Below are positions 27,901 to 37,151 of a stretch of DNA of 64,000 bases, piece after piece (position 1 is the first letter of the stretch; every line of letters starts with the position of its first letter). The stretch covers positions 2,604,001 to 2,668,000 of the forward strand of contig NZ_CP118269.1 of the NCBI RefSeq assembly GCF_030062155.1. The letters run 5' to 3'. The notes below the pieces were generated by a model. The model was given only the letters and a program-made list of their open reading frames with translations, made no database searches and was not told the DNA's origin. The DNA is from Pantoea sp. Lij88 (GTDB lineage Bacteria > Pseudomonadota > Gammaproteobacteria > Enterobacterales > Enterobacteriaceae). The position numbers and the translations under genes were made by a program.

Positions 27901-28143
27901 ATTGCGTCTCGCGTTGTTATAAGTTTACCGGCAAAGTCTAAGCTTGTTACCAGAAGCTTGCCACGCACAATGCACCTAAAGGGTGAAATGGCTACAGTTT
28001 GTTAACAAAGGCACAGATTGGCCTCGACCCGCCCGACTGAAATATGCTGTGATTGGCTTCAGATAGTGAATTATACTTTTGCGTCTTTATGACTGTGTAC
28101 AACACCGGGCTCTGCGCCACCGAACAGGATGCTGAAACGCGCC

Positions 28144-29349
28144 ATGACAGGACATGCTTCCCCGATACTGACCTCGCTGCTGGATACGGACGCCTATAAG
28201 CTCCATATGCAGCAGGCCGTTTTCCACCGCTACCATGACGTAACGGTGGCGGCGGAGTTTCGCTGCCGCGGCGACGAACTGCTGGGTCTCTACGCTGACG
28301 AAATTCGTGACGCGATAACCGCAATGCAACACCTGGCGCTGACAGAGGATGAAGCGACCTGGTTGTCTCACCTTCCCTTCTTCCAGCAGGATTACCTCAG
28401 CTGGTTACGCCAGTTCCGCTATAACCCGGATCAGGTTGAAGTGCGCAATCACCACGGCAAGCTGGAACTTCGTATTCAGGGGCCGTGGCGTGAAGTGATT
28501 CTGTGGGAGGTGCCGCTGCTGGCGCTGATTAGCGAGATTGTGCATCGTCATCGCACGCCGCAGGTCACCACCCAGCAGGCGATTGACCATTTACATCAGA
28601 AACTCGGCGACTTTAAGACGCAGGTGGCGGACCTTGATATGTCACGCTTCCGCCTGATGGATTTCGGCACCCGCCGTCGCTATTCGCAGGATGTGCAGCA
28701 GTCGATCGTCTCAACGCTGAAACAGGATTTCCCGTGGCTGATTGGCACCAGTAACTATGATCTGGCGCGCCGTCTGTCGCTGACACCGGTAGGAACCCAG
28801 GCGCATGAGTGGTTCCAGGCCTTCCAGCAGATCAGCCCGGTCCTCGCCAACAGCCAGCGCGCCGCGCTGCAGGCATGGCTGGACGAGTATGACGATCAAC
28901 TGGGCATCGCCCTCACCGACTGTATTGCTATGGATGCGTTCCTGCGCGATTTCGGTCCGGTCTTTGCCCGCCGCTACCAGGGACTGCGCCACGACTCCGG
29001 CGATCCGGTTGAGTGGGGTGAAAAAGCGCTGGCTCACTATCAGAAGCTGGGTATCGATCCGCAAAGCAAACACCTGGTCTTTTCTGACAACCTGAATCTC
29101 GACAAAGCGCTGGCGCTCTACCGCCACTTTGGCCAGCGGACGAATGTCGTGTTCGGCATCGGTACCCGTCTGACCTGCGATATTCCGGGTGTTACGCCAC
29201 TGAACATCGTTATCAAGCTGGTGCAGTGCAATGGCAAGCCGGTGGCGAAACTTTCAGACAGCCCGGGCAAAACCATCTGCCAGGACAAAGCCTTTGTCAG
29301 AGCCCTGCGTAAAGCGTTTGATCTGCCGCTGGTGAAAAAAGCGAGTTAA
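28144..29349 (+). CDS. pncB: Nicotinate phosphoribosyltransferase
   Basis: Makes nicotinate mononucleotide from nicotinate, ATP and PRPP in NAD salvage. The 401-residue protein starts [25 protein letters not shown], a family hallmark (first 20 residues from the ATG shown in part), has FGTRRRYS near 174, the His221 in TQAHEWFQ that is phosphorylated in the family, and HDSGDP near 290. ATG 28144 matches the homologous N-terminus; an ATG 15 bp upstream is possible but unsupported. Confidence 0.95.
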   Translation: MTGHASPILTSLLDTDAYKLHMQQAVFHRYHDVTVAAEFRCRGDELLGLYADEIRDAITAMQHLALTEDEATWLSHLPFFQQDYLSWLRQFRYNPDQVEVRNHHGKLELRIQGPWREVILWEVPLLALISEIVHRHRTPQVTTQQAIDHLHQKLGDFKTQVADLDMSRFRLMDFGTRRRYSQDVQQSIVSTLKQDFPWLIGTSNYDLARRLSLTPVGTQAHEWFQAFQQISPVLANSQRAALQAWLDEYDDQLGIALTDCIAMDAFLRDFGPVFARRYQGLRHDSGDPVEWGEKALAHYQKLGIDPQSKHLVFSDNLNLDKALALYRHFGQRTNVVFGIGTRLTCDIPGVTPLNIVIKLVQCNGKPVAKLSDSPGKTICQDKAFVRALRKAFDLPLVKKAS

Positions 29350-29362
29350 ACCTCTTCTTATC

Positions 29363-29380
29363 GGGGCGTTGATACGCCCC
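29363..29380 (+). terminator. Hairpin after pncB
   Basis: GGGGCG (29363-29368), loop TTGATA, CGCCCC (29375-29380), 14 bp beyond the stop codon. There is no T-run behind it, so it may only protect the 3' end or rely on Rho. Confidence 0.45.
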
Positions 29381-29450
29381 GCCTCTGCTGTAATAAATAG
29401 GCTTTCCCCCTGAATTTTGCTTGTTTCCTGAAGACTCGCAAGTAACATAG

Positions 29451-29475
29451 CAAAACCCCGGATGGGGCAACTTTT
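29451..29475 (+). promoter_or_regulatory. Hairpin with T-run in the asnS leader region
   Basis: CCCC-GGAT-GGGG (29456-29467) followed by CAACTTTTTAC lies 30 bp before the asnS start. It could be a weak terminator for pncB read-through or a leader element of asnS. The stem is only 4 bp. Confidence 0.3.
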
Positions 29476-29505
29476 TACTCACTTCTTCTATATAGAGAGA
29501 TATTT

Positions 29506-30906
29506 ATGAGCGTAGTGCCTGTAGCGGACGTACTGCACGGTCGCGTCGCGGTTGACAGTGAAGTCACCGTACGTGGTTGGGTGCGTACCCGAAGAGATTC
29601 CAAAGCCGGTCTTTCCTTCATCGCTGTCTATGACGGCTCCTGCTTTAATCCCGTTCAGGCTGTCGTCAATAATTCTCTGAATAATTATCAGGATGAAGTG
29701 CTGCGTCTGACCACGGGCTGTTCCGTTATCGTCACCGGTAAAGTGGTGGCATCACCAGGTCAGGGCCAGGCGTTTGAGATTCAGGCGACCCGCCTGGAAG
29801 TGGTGGGCTGGGTCGAAGATCCGGACAGCTATCCGATGGCGGCGAAACGCCACAGCATCGAGTATCTGCGTGAAGTGGCGCACCTGCGTCCGCGTACCAA
29901 CCTCATTGGCGCGGTTGCCCGCGTTCGCCATACCCTGGCGCAGGCGCTGCATCGCTTCTTCCATGAAAATGGCTATTTTTGGGTTTCCACGCCGCTGATT
30001 ACCGCCTCCGATACCGAAGGTGCCGGTGAGATGTTCCGTGTCTCGACGCTGGACATGGAAAACCTGCCGCGTAACGACCAGGGCAAAGTCGATTTCAGTG
30101 AAGATTTCTTTGGCAAAGAAGCTTTCCTGACCGTTTCCGGACAGCTGAACGGCGAAACCTATGCCAGCGCCCTGTCGAAGATCTACACCTTCGGCCCGAC
30201 GTTCCGCGCAGAGAACTCCAACACCAGCCGTCATCTGGCGGAATTCTGGATGCTGGAGCCGGAAATTGCGTTTGCCTCACTGGATGATGCCGCCGCACTG
30301 GCAGAATCAATGCTGAAGTATGTGTTCAATGCGGTGCTGGAAGAGCGCGCCGATGACATGGCTTTCTTCGCTGAGCGCGTTGATAAAGAGGCCGTAGAGC
30401 GCCTGCAGCGTTTCATCACTACGGATTTTGCCCAGGTCGACTATACCGATGCGGTTGAAATTCTGATGAACTGCGGCCAGACGTTCGAGAACCCGGTTTC
30501 CTGGGGTATCGACCTCTCTTCAGAGCATGAGCGTTACCTGGCAGAGAAACACTTTAAAGCGCCGGTGGTGGTGAAAAACTATCCGAAAGACATCAAAGCG
30601 TTCTATATGCGCCTGAACGACGATGGCAAAACCGTGGCGGCGATGGATGTTCTGGCGCCTGGCATTGGTGAGATCATCGGTGGTTCACAGCGTGAAGAGC
30701 GTCTGGATGTGCTGGATGCGCGACTGGAAGAGATGGGTCTGAATAAAGAAGATTACTGGTGGTATCGTGACCTGCGTCGCTACGGTACCGTGCCACATTC
30801 TGGATTTGGTTTGGGCTTTGAACGTTTAATCGCCTATGTTACGGGCGTACAAAATGTCAGGGATGTCATCCCCTTCCCACGCACTCCACGCAACGCGAGT
30901 TTCTGA
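29506..30906 (+). CDS. asnS: Asparaginyl-tRNA synthetase
   Basis: Class II (IIb) synthetase charging tRNA-Asn in the cytosol. The 466-residue protein has an N-terminal OB-fold anticodon-binding domain (about 15-110), motif 2 in [23 protein letters not shown] (starts near 228; given in part) and motif 3 in [15 protein letters not shown] near 435. Length is that of E. coli. Between pncB and ompF as in E. coli. A good terminator follows. Confidence 0.98.
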   Translation: MSVVPVADVLHGRVAVDSEVTVRGWVRTRRDSKAGLSFIAVYDGSCFNPVQAVVNNSLNNYQDEVLRLTTGCSVIVTGKVVASPGQGQAFEIQATRLEVVGWVEDPDSYPMAAKRHSIEYLREVAHLRPRTNLIGAVARVRHTLAQALHRFFHENGYFWVSTPLITASDTEGAGEMFRVSTLDMENLPRNDQGKVDFSEDFFGKEAFLTVSGQLNGETYASALSKIYTFGPTFRAENSNTSRHLAEFWMLEPEIAFASLDDAAALAESMLKYVFNAVLEERADDMAFFAERVDKEAVERLQRFITTDFAQVDYTDAVEILMNCGQTFENPVSWGIDLSSEHERYLAEKHFKAPVVVKNYPKDIKAFYMRLNDDGKTVAAMDVLAPGIGEIIGGSQREERLDVLDARLEEMGLNKEDYWWYRDLRRYGTVPHSGFGLGFERLIAYVTGVQNVRDVIPFPRTPRNASF

Positions 30907-30943
30907 TTTCGGCATTAAATATAAGAAATTCATATATATAACG

Positions 30944-30969
30944 AGGTCGGCACTGCCGGCCTTTTTTTA
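30944..30969 (+). terminator. asnS terminator
   Basis: AGGTCGGC (30944-30951), loop ACT, GCCGGCCT (30955-30962) with one G-U pair, followed by a run of seven T. It lies 38 bp after the asnS stop. Confidence 0.85.
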
Positions 30970-31009
30970 TTTTTGTAAATTTTGAGTTCTCTCACAAAGT
31001 TCCGTGTTT

Positions 31010-31069
31010 TTTACATCTTGTAATACAAATTTTCCCCCTGAAACAAGATTACGAGTTTAGTAGCATTTA
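31010..31069 (+). promoter_or_regulatory. Three tandem OmpR boxes (F1-F2-F3) of ompF
   Basis: Three adjoining 20-bp units, starting TTTACATCTTG (31010), TTTTCCCCCTGAAAC (31030) and TACGAGTTTAGTAGC (31050), align with the F1, F2 and F3 OmpR sites of E. coli ompF as I recall them; the GTAGCA core of F3 is conserved. They end about 40 bp before the inferred transcription start, as expected for OmpR activation. Confidence 0.75.
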
Positions 31070-31097
31070 AGCGCTAGAATTACGGCGGGTGGGATGG

Positions 31098-31206
31098 AAA
31101 GATGCGTGCAGACACAGGAAGACACCAAACTTCGTTCAGGGTTCCCGTAAAGGTTTCTTGACGGCAGTGGCAGGTGTACAAATAACTCCAATGAGGGTAA
31201 TGAATA
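31098..31206 (+). promoter_or_regulatory. ompF -10 box and MicF-type untranslated leader
   Basis: AAAGAT (31098-31103) matches the weak -10 of E. coli ompF, and the start would be the A near 31110. The roughly 97-nt leader keeps several blocks of the E. coli one: GACACCAAAC, TTGACGGCAGTGGCAGGTGT and the GAGGGTAATGAATA ribosome-binding region. The last is where the MicF antisense RNA pairs, so post-transcriptional control by MicF is likely. Confidence 0.75.
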
Positions 31207-32325
31207 ATGATGAAGCGCAATATTCTTGCAGTGGTTATCCCTGCTCTGTTAGTAGCTGGCGCAGCAAACGCTGCAGAAATCTATAACAAAGACGGCAACA
31301 AACTGGACCTGTACGGTAAAGTGGATGCACGTCACCAGTTCTCTGACGACTCTGGCAGCGATGGCGATGAGTCTTATGTTCGCTTCGGCTTCAAAGGCGA
31401 AACCCAGATTAATGACCAACTGACCGGTTACGGCCAGTGGGAATACAACATTCAGGCGAACAACTCTGAAGGTTCAGACGCACAGGACGACAACAAAACC
31501 CGTCTGGGCTTTGCCGGTCTGAAATTCGGTGATGCAGGCTCAATCGACTACGGCCGTAACTACGGTCTGGTCTACGATGCAATCGGCTGGACCGATATGC
31601 TGCCAGTATTCGGTGGCGACTCAGGAAACTCAGATAACTTCCTGACTGGTCGTAGCACCGGCGTTCTGACTTACCGCAACACCAACTTCTTCGGCCTGGT
31701 TGATGGCTGGGACTTTGCTGCTCAGTATCAGGGCAAAAACGATCGCGACGGTAACAGCGATGGTGTGCGTCGTTCAAACGGTGACGGCTACGCGTTCTCA
31801 ACTTCATACACCTCACCAATTGGTGTAGGCATCGTTGGTGCGTACAGCAACAGCGACCGTACTGATCTGCAGTCAGCGGGTGTTGCTGTTAATGGTAACG
31901 TAGTCGGTGAGGGCAAACGTGCTGAGAACTGGGCAACCGCGCTGAAATATGATGCGAACAACGTTTACCTGGCAGCGCTGTACGGTGAAGGCCGTAACTC
32001 TACCGCTATCGGCATCCCTGTAGCTAACACTACCAACACAGTGACTGCATTTGCCAATAAAACCCAGACTATTGAGTTAGTTGCTCAGTACCAGTTCGAC
32101 TTCGGTCTGCGTCCATCCGTTGCATACGTGCAGCAGAAAGGCAAAGATATCGAAGGTATCGGCGATGCTGACCTGTACAAATATGTCGACATCGGCGCGA
32201 CTTACTACTTCAACAAAAACATGTCTACCTATGTTGATTACAAAATCAACCAGCTGGATGACAACAACCCACTGGCTCTGAACACAGACGACGTGGTGGG
32301 TGTTGGCCTGGTTTACCAGTTCTGA
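31207..32325 (+). CDS. ompF: OmpF-type general porin
   Basis: Trimeric outer-membrane diffusion porin. The 372-residue precursor has a 22-residue signal peptide ([22 protein letters not shown]), mature start [16 protein letters not shown], a 16-strand barrel with the loop 3 constriction motif ([11 protein letters not shown] near 140), and C-terminal Phe in GLVYQF for Bam recognition. Porins of the OmpC/OmpF/PhoE group are hard to tell apart by sequence; the asnS-ompF-aspC order, the OmpR boxes and the leader all say OmpF. The external loops differ most from E. coli. Confidence 0.93.
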   Translation: MMKRNILAVVIPALLVAGAANAAEIYNKDGNKLDLYGKVDARHQFSDDSGSDGDESYVRFGFKGETQINDQLTGYGQWEYNIQANNSEGSDAQDDNKTRLGFAGLKFGDAGSIDYGRNYGLVYDAIGWTDMLPVFGGDSGNSDNFLTGRSTGVLTYRNTNFFGLVDGWDFAAQYQGKNDRDGNSDGVRRSNGDGYAFSTSYTSPIGVGIVGAYSNSDRTDLQSAGVAVNGNVVGEGKRAENWATALKYDANNVYLAALYGEGRNSTAIGIPVANTTNTVTAFANKTQTIELVAQYQFDFGLRPSVAYVQQKGKDIEGIGDADLYKYVDIGATYYFNKNMSTYVDYKINQLDDNNPLALNTDDVVGVGLVYQF

Positions 32326-32343
32326 TTCCGCTTAAACATGTTT

Positions 32344-32372
32344 AAAAACGGGGCTAAGGCCCCGTTTTTTTA
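32344..32372 (+). terminator. ompF terminator
   Basis: ACGGGGC (32348-32354), loop TAAG, GCCCCGT (32359-32365), followed by TTTTTTTA, 19 bp after the stop. Confidence 0.92.
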
Positions 32373-32558
32373 TGGCTGTAATTCCCCAGAACTGCGTTTC
32401 TTCCCTGCCCGTTACTCCGCTTTAACCTGTGCTTTTCCCCTTATCGCAACCAACACCGCAAAATGCAGGAATTTGTCTCGCAAACGGTTGGCATTTGTCT
32501 GGCCGGACGCTAACCTGAGAGCTCTTTCCGCTAAAGTTCACGCTAATGGACCTGACAC

Positions 32559-33749
32559 ATGTTTGAATCGATCTCTGCTGCACCCGCCGATCCTATTCTT
32601 GGGCTGGCCGATCTGTTTCGTGCTGATGACCGCCCTGAAAAAATCAATCTGGGTATCGGCGTCTACAAAGACGAAACCGGCAAGACCCCGGTACTGACCA
32701 GTGTTAAAAAAGCTGAGCAATACCTGCTGGAAAACGAAACCACGAAAAACTATCTCAGCATTGATGGTCTGGCTGATTTCGCCCGTTGCACCCAGGCCCT
32801 GCTGTTCGGCAATCAAAGCCCGCTGATCACTGCAGGCCGCGCACGTACGGCTCAGACGCCGGGCGGCACAGGTGCGTTGCGTGTAGCAGCAGATTTCCTC
32901 GCCACGCAAACTTCCGTGAAGCGGGTCTGGATCAGCAATCCAAGCTGGCCGAATCACAACAACGTGTTCAATGCTGCCGGTCTGGAAGTCTGTGAATATC
33001 ACTATTATGACGCAGCAAACCATACGCTTGATTTTGAGGGGATGCTGACGTCGCTGCAGCAGGTTCAGCCTGGCGACGTGGTGCTGTTCCACGGCTGCTG
33101 CCATAACCCGACCGGTATCGACCCGACCGCTGAGCAGTGGCAACAGCTGGCAGAACTGTCACAGGCCAATGGCTGGCTGCCGCTGTTCGACTTCGCCTAC
33201 CAGGGCTTTGCCCGTGGTCTGGATGAAGATGCAGAAGGCCTGCGCATTTTTGCCGCCTCGCATCAGGAACTGATCGTCGCCAGCTCATACTCCAAGAACT
33301 TTGGTCTGTATAACGAGCGTGTGGGTGCAATCACGGTGGTGGCGGCTGAAGCCAGCGTGGCAGATACGGCGTTTAGTCAGGTGAAATATACCATCCGCGC
33401 TAACTACTCCAATCCGCCGGCGCATGGTGCCGCTATCGTCGCCACAATTCTGGGCAACGATACACTGCGTACTATCTGGGAGCAGGAGCTGTCAGATATG
33501 CGCCAGCGCATTCAGCGCATGCGTCAGCTGTTTGTGAACACCCTGGCAGAGAAAGGGGCTCAGCGTGACTTCAGCTTTATCATTAAGCAGAACGGTATGT
33601 TCTCGTTTAGTGGCTTAACCAAAGACCAGGTGATTCGCCTGCGCGACGAGTTCGGTGTTTATGCCGTCAACTCAGGCCGGGTGAATGTGGCAGGCATGAC
33701 GCCAGACAATATGTCGGCGCTGTGCGAAGCGATTGTCGCCGTGCTGTAA
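32559..33749 (+). CDS. aspC: Aspartate aminotransferase
   Basis: PLP-dependent transfer between aspartate and 2-oxoglutarate; also contributes to tyrosine and phenylalanine synthesis. The 396-residue protein equals E. coli in length. The Schiff-base Lys246 lies in [16 protein letters not shown], with GGTGALR near 102-108 and [11 protein letters not shown] near 210-220 also conserved. The ribosome-binding site (ATGGA) is weak. A PurR-like sequence lies 67-80 bp upstream. Terminated together with convergent gloC. Confidence 0.98.
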   Translation: MFESISAAPADPILGLADLFRADDRPEKINLGIGVYKDETGKTPVLTSVKKAEQYLLENETTKNYLSIDGLADFARCTQALLFGNQSPLITAGRARTAQTPGGTGALRVAADFLATQTSVKRVWISNPSWPNHNNVFNAAGLEVCEYHYYDAANHTLDFEGMLTSLQQVQPGDVVLFHGCCHNPTGIDPTAEQWQQLAELSQANGWLPLFDFAYQGFARGLDEDAEGLRIFAASHQELIVASSYSKNFGLYNERVGAITVVAAEASVADTAFSQVKYTIRANYSNPPAHGAAIVATILGNDTLRTIWEQELSDMRQRIQRMRQLFVNTLAEKGAQRDFSFIIKQNGMFSFSGLTKDQVIRLRDEFGVYAVNSGRVNVAGMTPDNMSALCEAIVAVL

Positions 33750-33763
33750 CGCAGACGACAGAA

Positions 33764-33792
33764 CAAAAATGGGCCTGATGGCCCATTTTTTA
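33764..33792. terminator. Bidirectional terminator between aspC and gloC
   Basis: ATGGGCC (33769-33775), loop TGAT, GGCCCAT (33780-33786) flanked by A-run and T-run, so it works on both strands. It overlaps the gloC stop codon region. Confidence 0.9.
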
Positions 33793-34419
33793 TTGCAGGA
33801 AAGGATTACTGACGCGTTCATGACCCAGCGTTGAGATCGGGCCGTGACCGGGAAGGAAGGTCACATCATCGCCCAGCGGCAGTAATTTCTTGCGGATAGC
33901 CTCGATTAACTGCTGATGATCGCCCTGCGGGAAGTCTGTGCGTCCCACGCCACCATTAAAAATGACGTCGCCTGAAATCAGTAACCGTCCCGGACGATCA
34001 AAGAACACCACATGCCCTGGTGAATGCCCTGGACAGTGCAGAACCTCCAGCGTGGTCAACCCGACCTGCACGCTCTCCCCCTCTTCCAGCCAGCGATCGG
34101 GGGTAAATGGCGCGCACTCGTCAAGTCCGAACATCCGGCTCTGAGTCGGCAGGGCTTCCAGCCAGAACGCATCACGCTTCTGCGGCCCGACAATCGGAAT
34201 CTGCCAGAAGGCAGCCAGTTCAACGGCCGCACCGACGTGATCGAGGTGTCCATGCGTCAGCAGAATCTGAGCGGGTTTAAGTCTGAGCTGTTCCAGCGTT
34301 TGTTTGATCAGATCGGCATCGCCGCCCGGATCGACCAGCGCGGCTTCACGAGTGGACTCGCACCAGATCACTGAACAGTTCTGGGCAAATGCGGTAACAG
34401 GAATAGTGTGGTAATTCAT
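33790..34419 (-). CDS. gloC: Type II glyoxalase (hydroxyacylglutathione hydrolase) GloC
   Basis: Hydrolyses S-lactoylglutathione in methylglyoxal detoxification; a metallo-beta-lactamase-fold enzyme (YcbL). The 209-residue protein shows [13 protein letters not shown] near 58-70, [12 protein letters not shown] near 130 and the ISGDVIF Asp. It ends at NPFLQ, a few residues shorter than E. coli. The ATG at 34419 follows GGAG and matches the homologous start ([11 protein letters not shown]); a GTG 21 bp upstream is the alternative. 39 bp after ycbK, likely co-transcribed. Confidence 0.93.
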   Translation of the reverse strand: MNYHTIPVTAFAQNCSVIWCESTREAALVDPGGDADLIKQTLEQLRLKPAQILLTHGHLDHVGAAVELAAFWQIPIVGPQKRDAFWLEALPTQSRMFGLDECAPFTPDRWLEEGESVQVGLTTLEVLHCPGHSPGHVVFFDRPGRLLISGDVIFNGGVGRTDFPQGDHQQLIEAIRKKLLPLGDDVTFLPGHGPISTLGHERVSNPFLQ

Positions 34420-34458
34420 AACGCTCCATGACCGGCTCACGCAGCGTTGCCGGTGTCG

Positions 34459-35007
34459 TTACCAGTGCCTGATCGGCCCGGTATCAATATGTACAAAGTT
34501 ACTGCGGGGATAATATCCTACACCACCCGCACGCAGAGATAACGCCGCTTTGCGTACATTGGCTAATGAAATGCCTTCGATATGAAAATCCATCGCCTGG
34601 CCTTTGGTGTGATAGCTGTGCTTTGCCACACCAGGACCACTCTCGCGTAACATGTTATTGGTAGCCAGTGAACGGTAGCCGGAGACCAGCTGGATCGGTT
34701 TACGCATGCCCAGCAGCGCCTGCAGGCGGAAGATTTGGTCAAACAGATGCGGATCGATGCTTTTCACTTTATTAGCGCGATAGTCGCGGAAAAAGTGATT
34801 TAATCGTGACAACTCATCCTTGTCGTAACTCTTACCATTAAAAAACTCAGTTTTAAGGGTTTCACCGGTGTGAAGATTATTAAGCATCAATACACGCGGG
34901 CGAGACGTAGAAAGCGAGGCCCTTGCAGAAGCTGGCAATAATGCCAGTCCGGCGGCGGCACTACCGCACAGCAGTAGTTTGCGACGAAAAGAATCAATAG
35001 TAGACAT
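34459..35007 (-). CDS. mepK: Periplasmic murein endopeptidase MepK (YcbK), Tat-exported
   Basis: Peptidase M15A-like zinc enzyme; E. coli YcbK/MepK cuts 3-3 (mDap-mDap) peptidoglycan cross-links. The 182-residue precursor has a twin-arginine signal (SFRRKLLLCGSAAAGLALLPASARA). The zinc site is visible as SGYRS near 105, SYHTKGQAMDFHIEG near 128-142 and NFVHIDTGPIRHW at the C-terminus. It lies next to ldtD, which makes the same 3-3 links, and upstream of gloC. Confidence 0.94.
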   Translation of the reverse strand: MSTIDSFRRKLLLCGSAAAGLALLPASARASLSTSRPRVLMLNNLHTGETLKTEFFNGKSYDKDELSRLNHFFRDYRANKVKSIDPHLFDQIFRLQALLGMRKPIQLVSGYRSLATNNMLRESGPGVAKHSYHTKGQAMDFHIEGISLANVRKAALSLRAGGVGYYPRSNFVHIDTGPIRHW

Positions 35008-35114
35008 GTAACGATTTACCTGAGAGTGAAGCCATAGAAATGTGCAAAAAGCGCACAGGCCGAACCATAACTTTCTCTCAGAGAAGCGTCAACCCATCTG
35101 CCCGGAGTTTGCGA

Positions 35115-35136
35115 GGCGATCCCCGCAGGGATCGCC
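35115..35136. repeat. Perfect hairpin between ldtD and mepK
   Basis: GGCGATCCC (35115-35123), loop CGCA, GGGATCGCC (35128-35136). The 9-bp stem is strong but has no T-run on the ldtD strand, so it is more likely an mRNA-end stabiliser or Rho-assisted stop than a classical terminator. Confidence 0.55.
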
Positions 35137-35192
35137 ATTTGAAAAGATTTCGATTAATAACCGGCACGCCGCTAACGATTTAAAATCAATCA

Positions 35193-37004
35193 CTAGAGCA
35201 GTAATTGCTCAGCACGACTGAGTGCCTGACTGCCTGAGCGGGCGGTGTCATCATAATTGTAAATATCTGTGCGGAACTGTGGTTTGCCATCATCTGCGAC
35301 CCACGCTGTCAGATAGTAGAGATTGACCGGAATGCGATGGCGAATCGGCACATAACGGGTGTCCCCCTCTTTCAACGTGCTGGAAATACGGGAGTCATTC
35401 CAGCCGGCGTCCTGCAGTAATAAACCCGCCAGTTCAGACGCTTTATTCACGCGGACACAGCCTGAGCTGAGCGCGCGGATATCACGCTGGAACAGGTTAT
35501 GGTTTGGCGTGTCGTGCAGGTAGATCGCATCTGAGCTTGGCATATTAAATTTATAACGGCCCAGCGCATTCGCCTCACCCGGAGCCTGAATCAGCCGGTA
35601 AGGGAACGAAGACGCGGTGACCATGCGCCAGTCGATCATGCTGGGATCAATCACTTCCGCATCAGCACTCCAGCCCGACAGCAGGGTATAACCGTGCTTG
35701 TAGAGATAGGTCGGATCCTGCTTCACTTTAGGAATGATATCTTTACGCACCAGCGTGGTCGGCACATTCCACGGCGGGTTCAGCACCACATTATTCAGCG
35801 CGCTGCGCATCAACGGCGTTTTACGGTCGGGACGCCCGACGATGACCCGGGATGAGAGGATCTTATTGCCGTTGTTGTAATAAATCAGCGAGTAGTTGGC
35901 AATGTTCACCATGATGCCGTTGTGCATATCATCCGGCAGCAGGCGCAGTCGCTGAATATTCAGTGCCAGCAGCGAAGCACGCATCTGTGGCGAGACGTTA
36001 AGCCACTGCCGCGTTCTGGCACCGATAGCCCCATCGCCATCCAGTCCCTGCCATTGCTGGAAACGCTTCACGCCTGCCACCAGCGTCTCGTCATAGACAT
36101 TGGCGGTGTTCCCTTCCAGCGTCTGACTCTGCACGTTACCCGGTGATTGCAACGGCGGAGCTGGCGGATCGCCCACTGGCGCGGCTGACGGACTGACCGC
36201 AACAGGCTGGTCGCTGTGGGTCACTGGCGAAGCAGCGACCGGCACCGCATCGTCATCCGGTGCTGGCGCCTTGACCTGCGTCGTGAGCATGCCGCTGCGC
36301 TGCAGAATCTCACGCAGCGCCGGAACATCGTCACTGACCTGTCCCGGACGCAGCGTTTCACTGCTTTTCAGCTGCGGCCAGGGCTGCTTATCGCTCAGCA
36401 GGGTTTTCAGCGCGGCGTGCATCGGCTGATATTGCGGATGCTGCGGCTGCAGCGACGCAATAAAGGTGTCGTCCGATCCCGCATTAACCGCGTTCTGCCA
36501 CTGATTCACCACCGCCACTGACGGCTGAGTCAGCCTGTAAGGCACATTGCTGTAGAGCCAGGTCTCACCCTGGGTCGGTACATTCGAAACAAACTGCAGA
36601 TAGCCCAGCATCGCATCGGACAGCGCGACATCCCGGGCGAAGCCGGTAATGGCCGGATTAGTCAGACGCTCAACCCAGCGCGTGAACTGTGGCTGGACGC
36701 CAGAAAGGGCCACCTCAGCCAGCTGCTGCTGAAACTTCTGAACCGCCTGAGTATCCTGCCAGAGCGGCTGCATATGACGGGACGCATAGAGCGTCGCCAG
36801 CGGCCCCAGATAGAAAGGCTGATCGGCGCTGGAAAAAGCCTGCCGGATGCGTTGCTGACTTTCGGAAACGGAGATGGCCGCCTGCGTTGTTCCAGGCAAA
36901 GCGGCGATGACAGCGGCCTGCGGGTGCGTAAATGGAACAACGGTTAGCGCCAGCGCTAACAATGATACAACGCGATGATGATTTAATTTTTTTACCAGCA
37001 ACAT
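35193..37004 (-). CDS. ldtD: L,D-transpeptidase LdtD (YcbB)
   Basis: Forms 3-3 cross-links in peptidoglycan, important when lipopolysaccharide export is damaged and for beta-lactam tolerance. The 603-residue protein has a signal peptide ([23 protein letters not shown]), an N-terminal scaffold region, a peptidoglycan-binding domain (about 285-345, [17 protein letters not shown]) and a YkuD catalytic domain with HDTPNHNLF and SSGCVRV, the nucleophile being Cys516. A Pro/Ala/Val-rich linker lies near 250-285. ATG 37004 follows AAGGGGGCAGGG; an upstream in-frame ATG at 37085 would hide the signal peptide. In E. coli it is Cpx-controlled. Confidence 0.95.
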   Translation of the reverse strand: MLLVKKLNHHRVVSLLALALTVVPFTHPQAAVIAALPGTTQAAISVSESQQRIRQAFSSADQPFYLGPLATLYASRHMQPLWQDTQAVQKFQQQLAEVALSGVQPQFTRWVERLTNPAITGFARDVALSDAMLGYLQFVSNVPTQGETWLYSNVPYRLTQPSVAVVNQWQNAVNAGSDDTFIASLQPQHPQYQPMHAALKTLLSDKQPWPQLKSSETLRPGQVSDDVPALREILQRSGMLTTQVKAPAPDDDAVPVAASPVTHSDQPVAVSPSAAPVGDPPAPPLQSPGNVQSQTLEGNTANVYDETLVAGVKRFQQWQGLDGDGAIGARTRQWLNVSPQMRASLLALNIQRLRLLPDDMHNGIMVNIANYSLIYYNNGNKILSSRVIVGRPDRKTPLMRSALNNVVLNPPWNVPTTLVRKDIIPKVKQDPTYLYKHGYTLLSGWSADAEVIDPSMIDWRMVTASSFPYRLIQAPGEANALGRYKFNMPSSDAIYLHDTPNHNLFQRDIRALSSGCVRVNKASELAGLLLQDAGWNDSRISSTLKEGDTRYVPIRHRIPVNLYYLTAWVADDGKPQFRTDIYNYDDTARSGSQALSRAEQLLL

Positions 37005-37086
37005 CCCTGCCCCCTTGTTTTTCAACTTCGCAGCGTTCCCTGTATCCGCTGCGACCGCGCCGTGACTCATCATGTGAGTATACAAA

Positions 37087-37121
37087 CAAAAACGGCATTT
37101 GCCTCATGCGACAAATGCCGT
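37087..37121 (-). terminator. Terminator of the cmoM-mukFEB operon
   Basis: ACGGCATTTG (37092-37101) and CAAATGCCGT (37112-37121) form a perfect 10-bp stem; on the minus strand the tail is TTTTTGTTTG. It lies 31 bp after the mukB stop. Confidence 0.93.
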
Positions 37122-37151
37122 AACCAGATTAACGAATGGTTCAGTTTTTGA

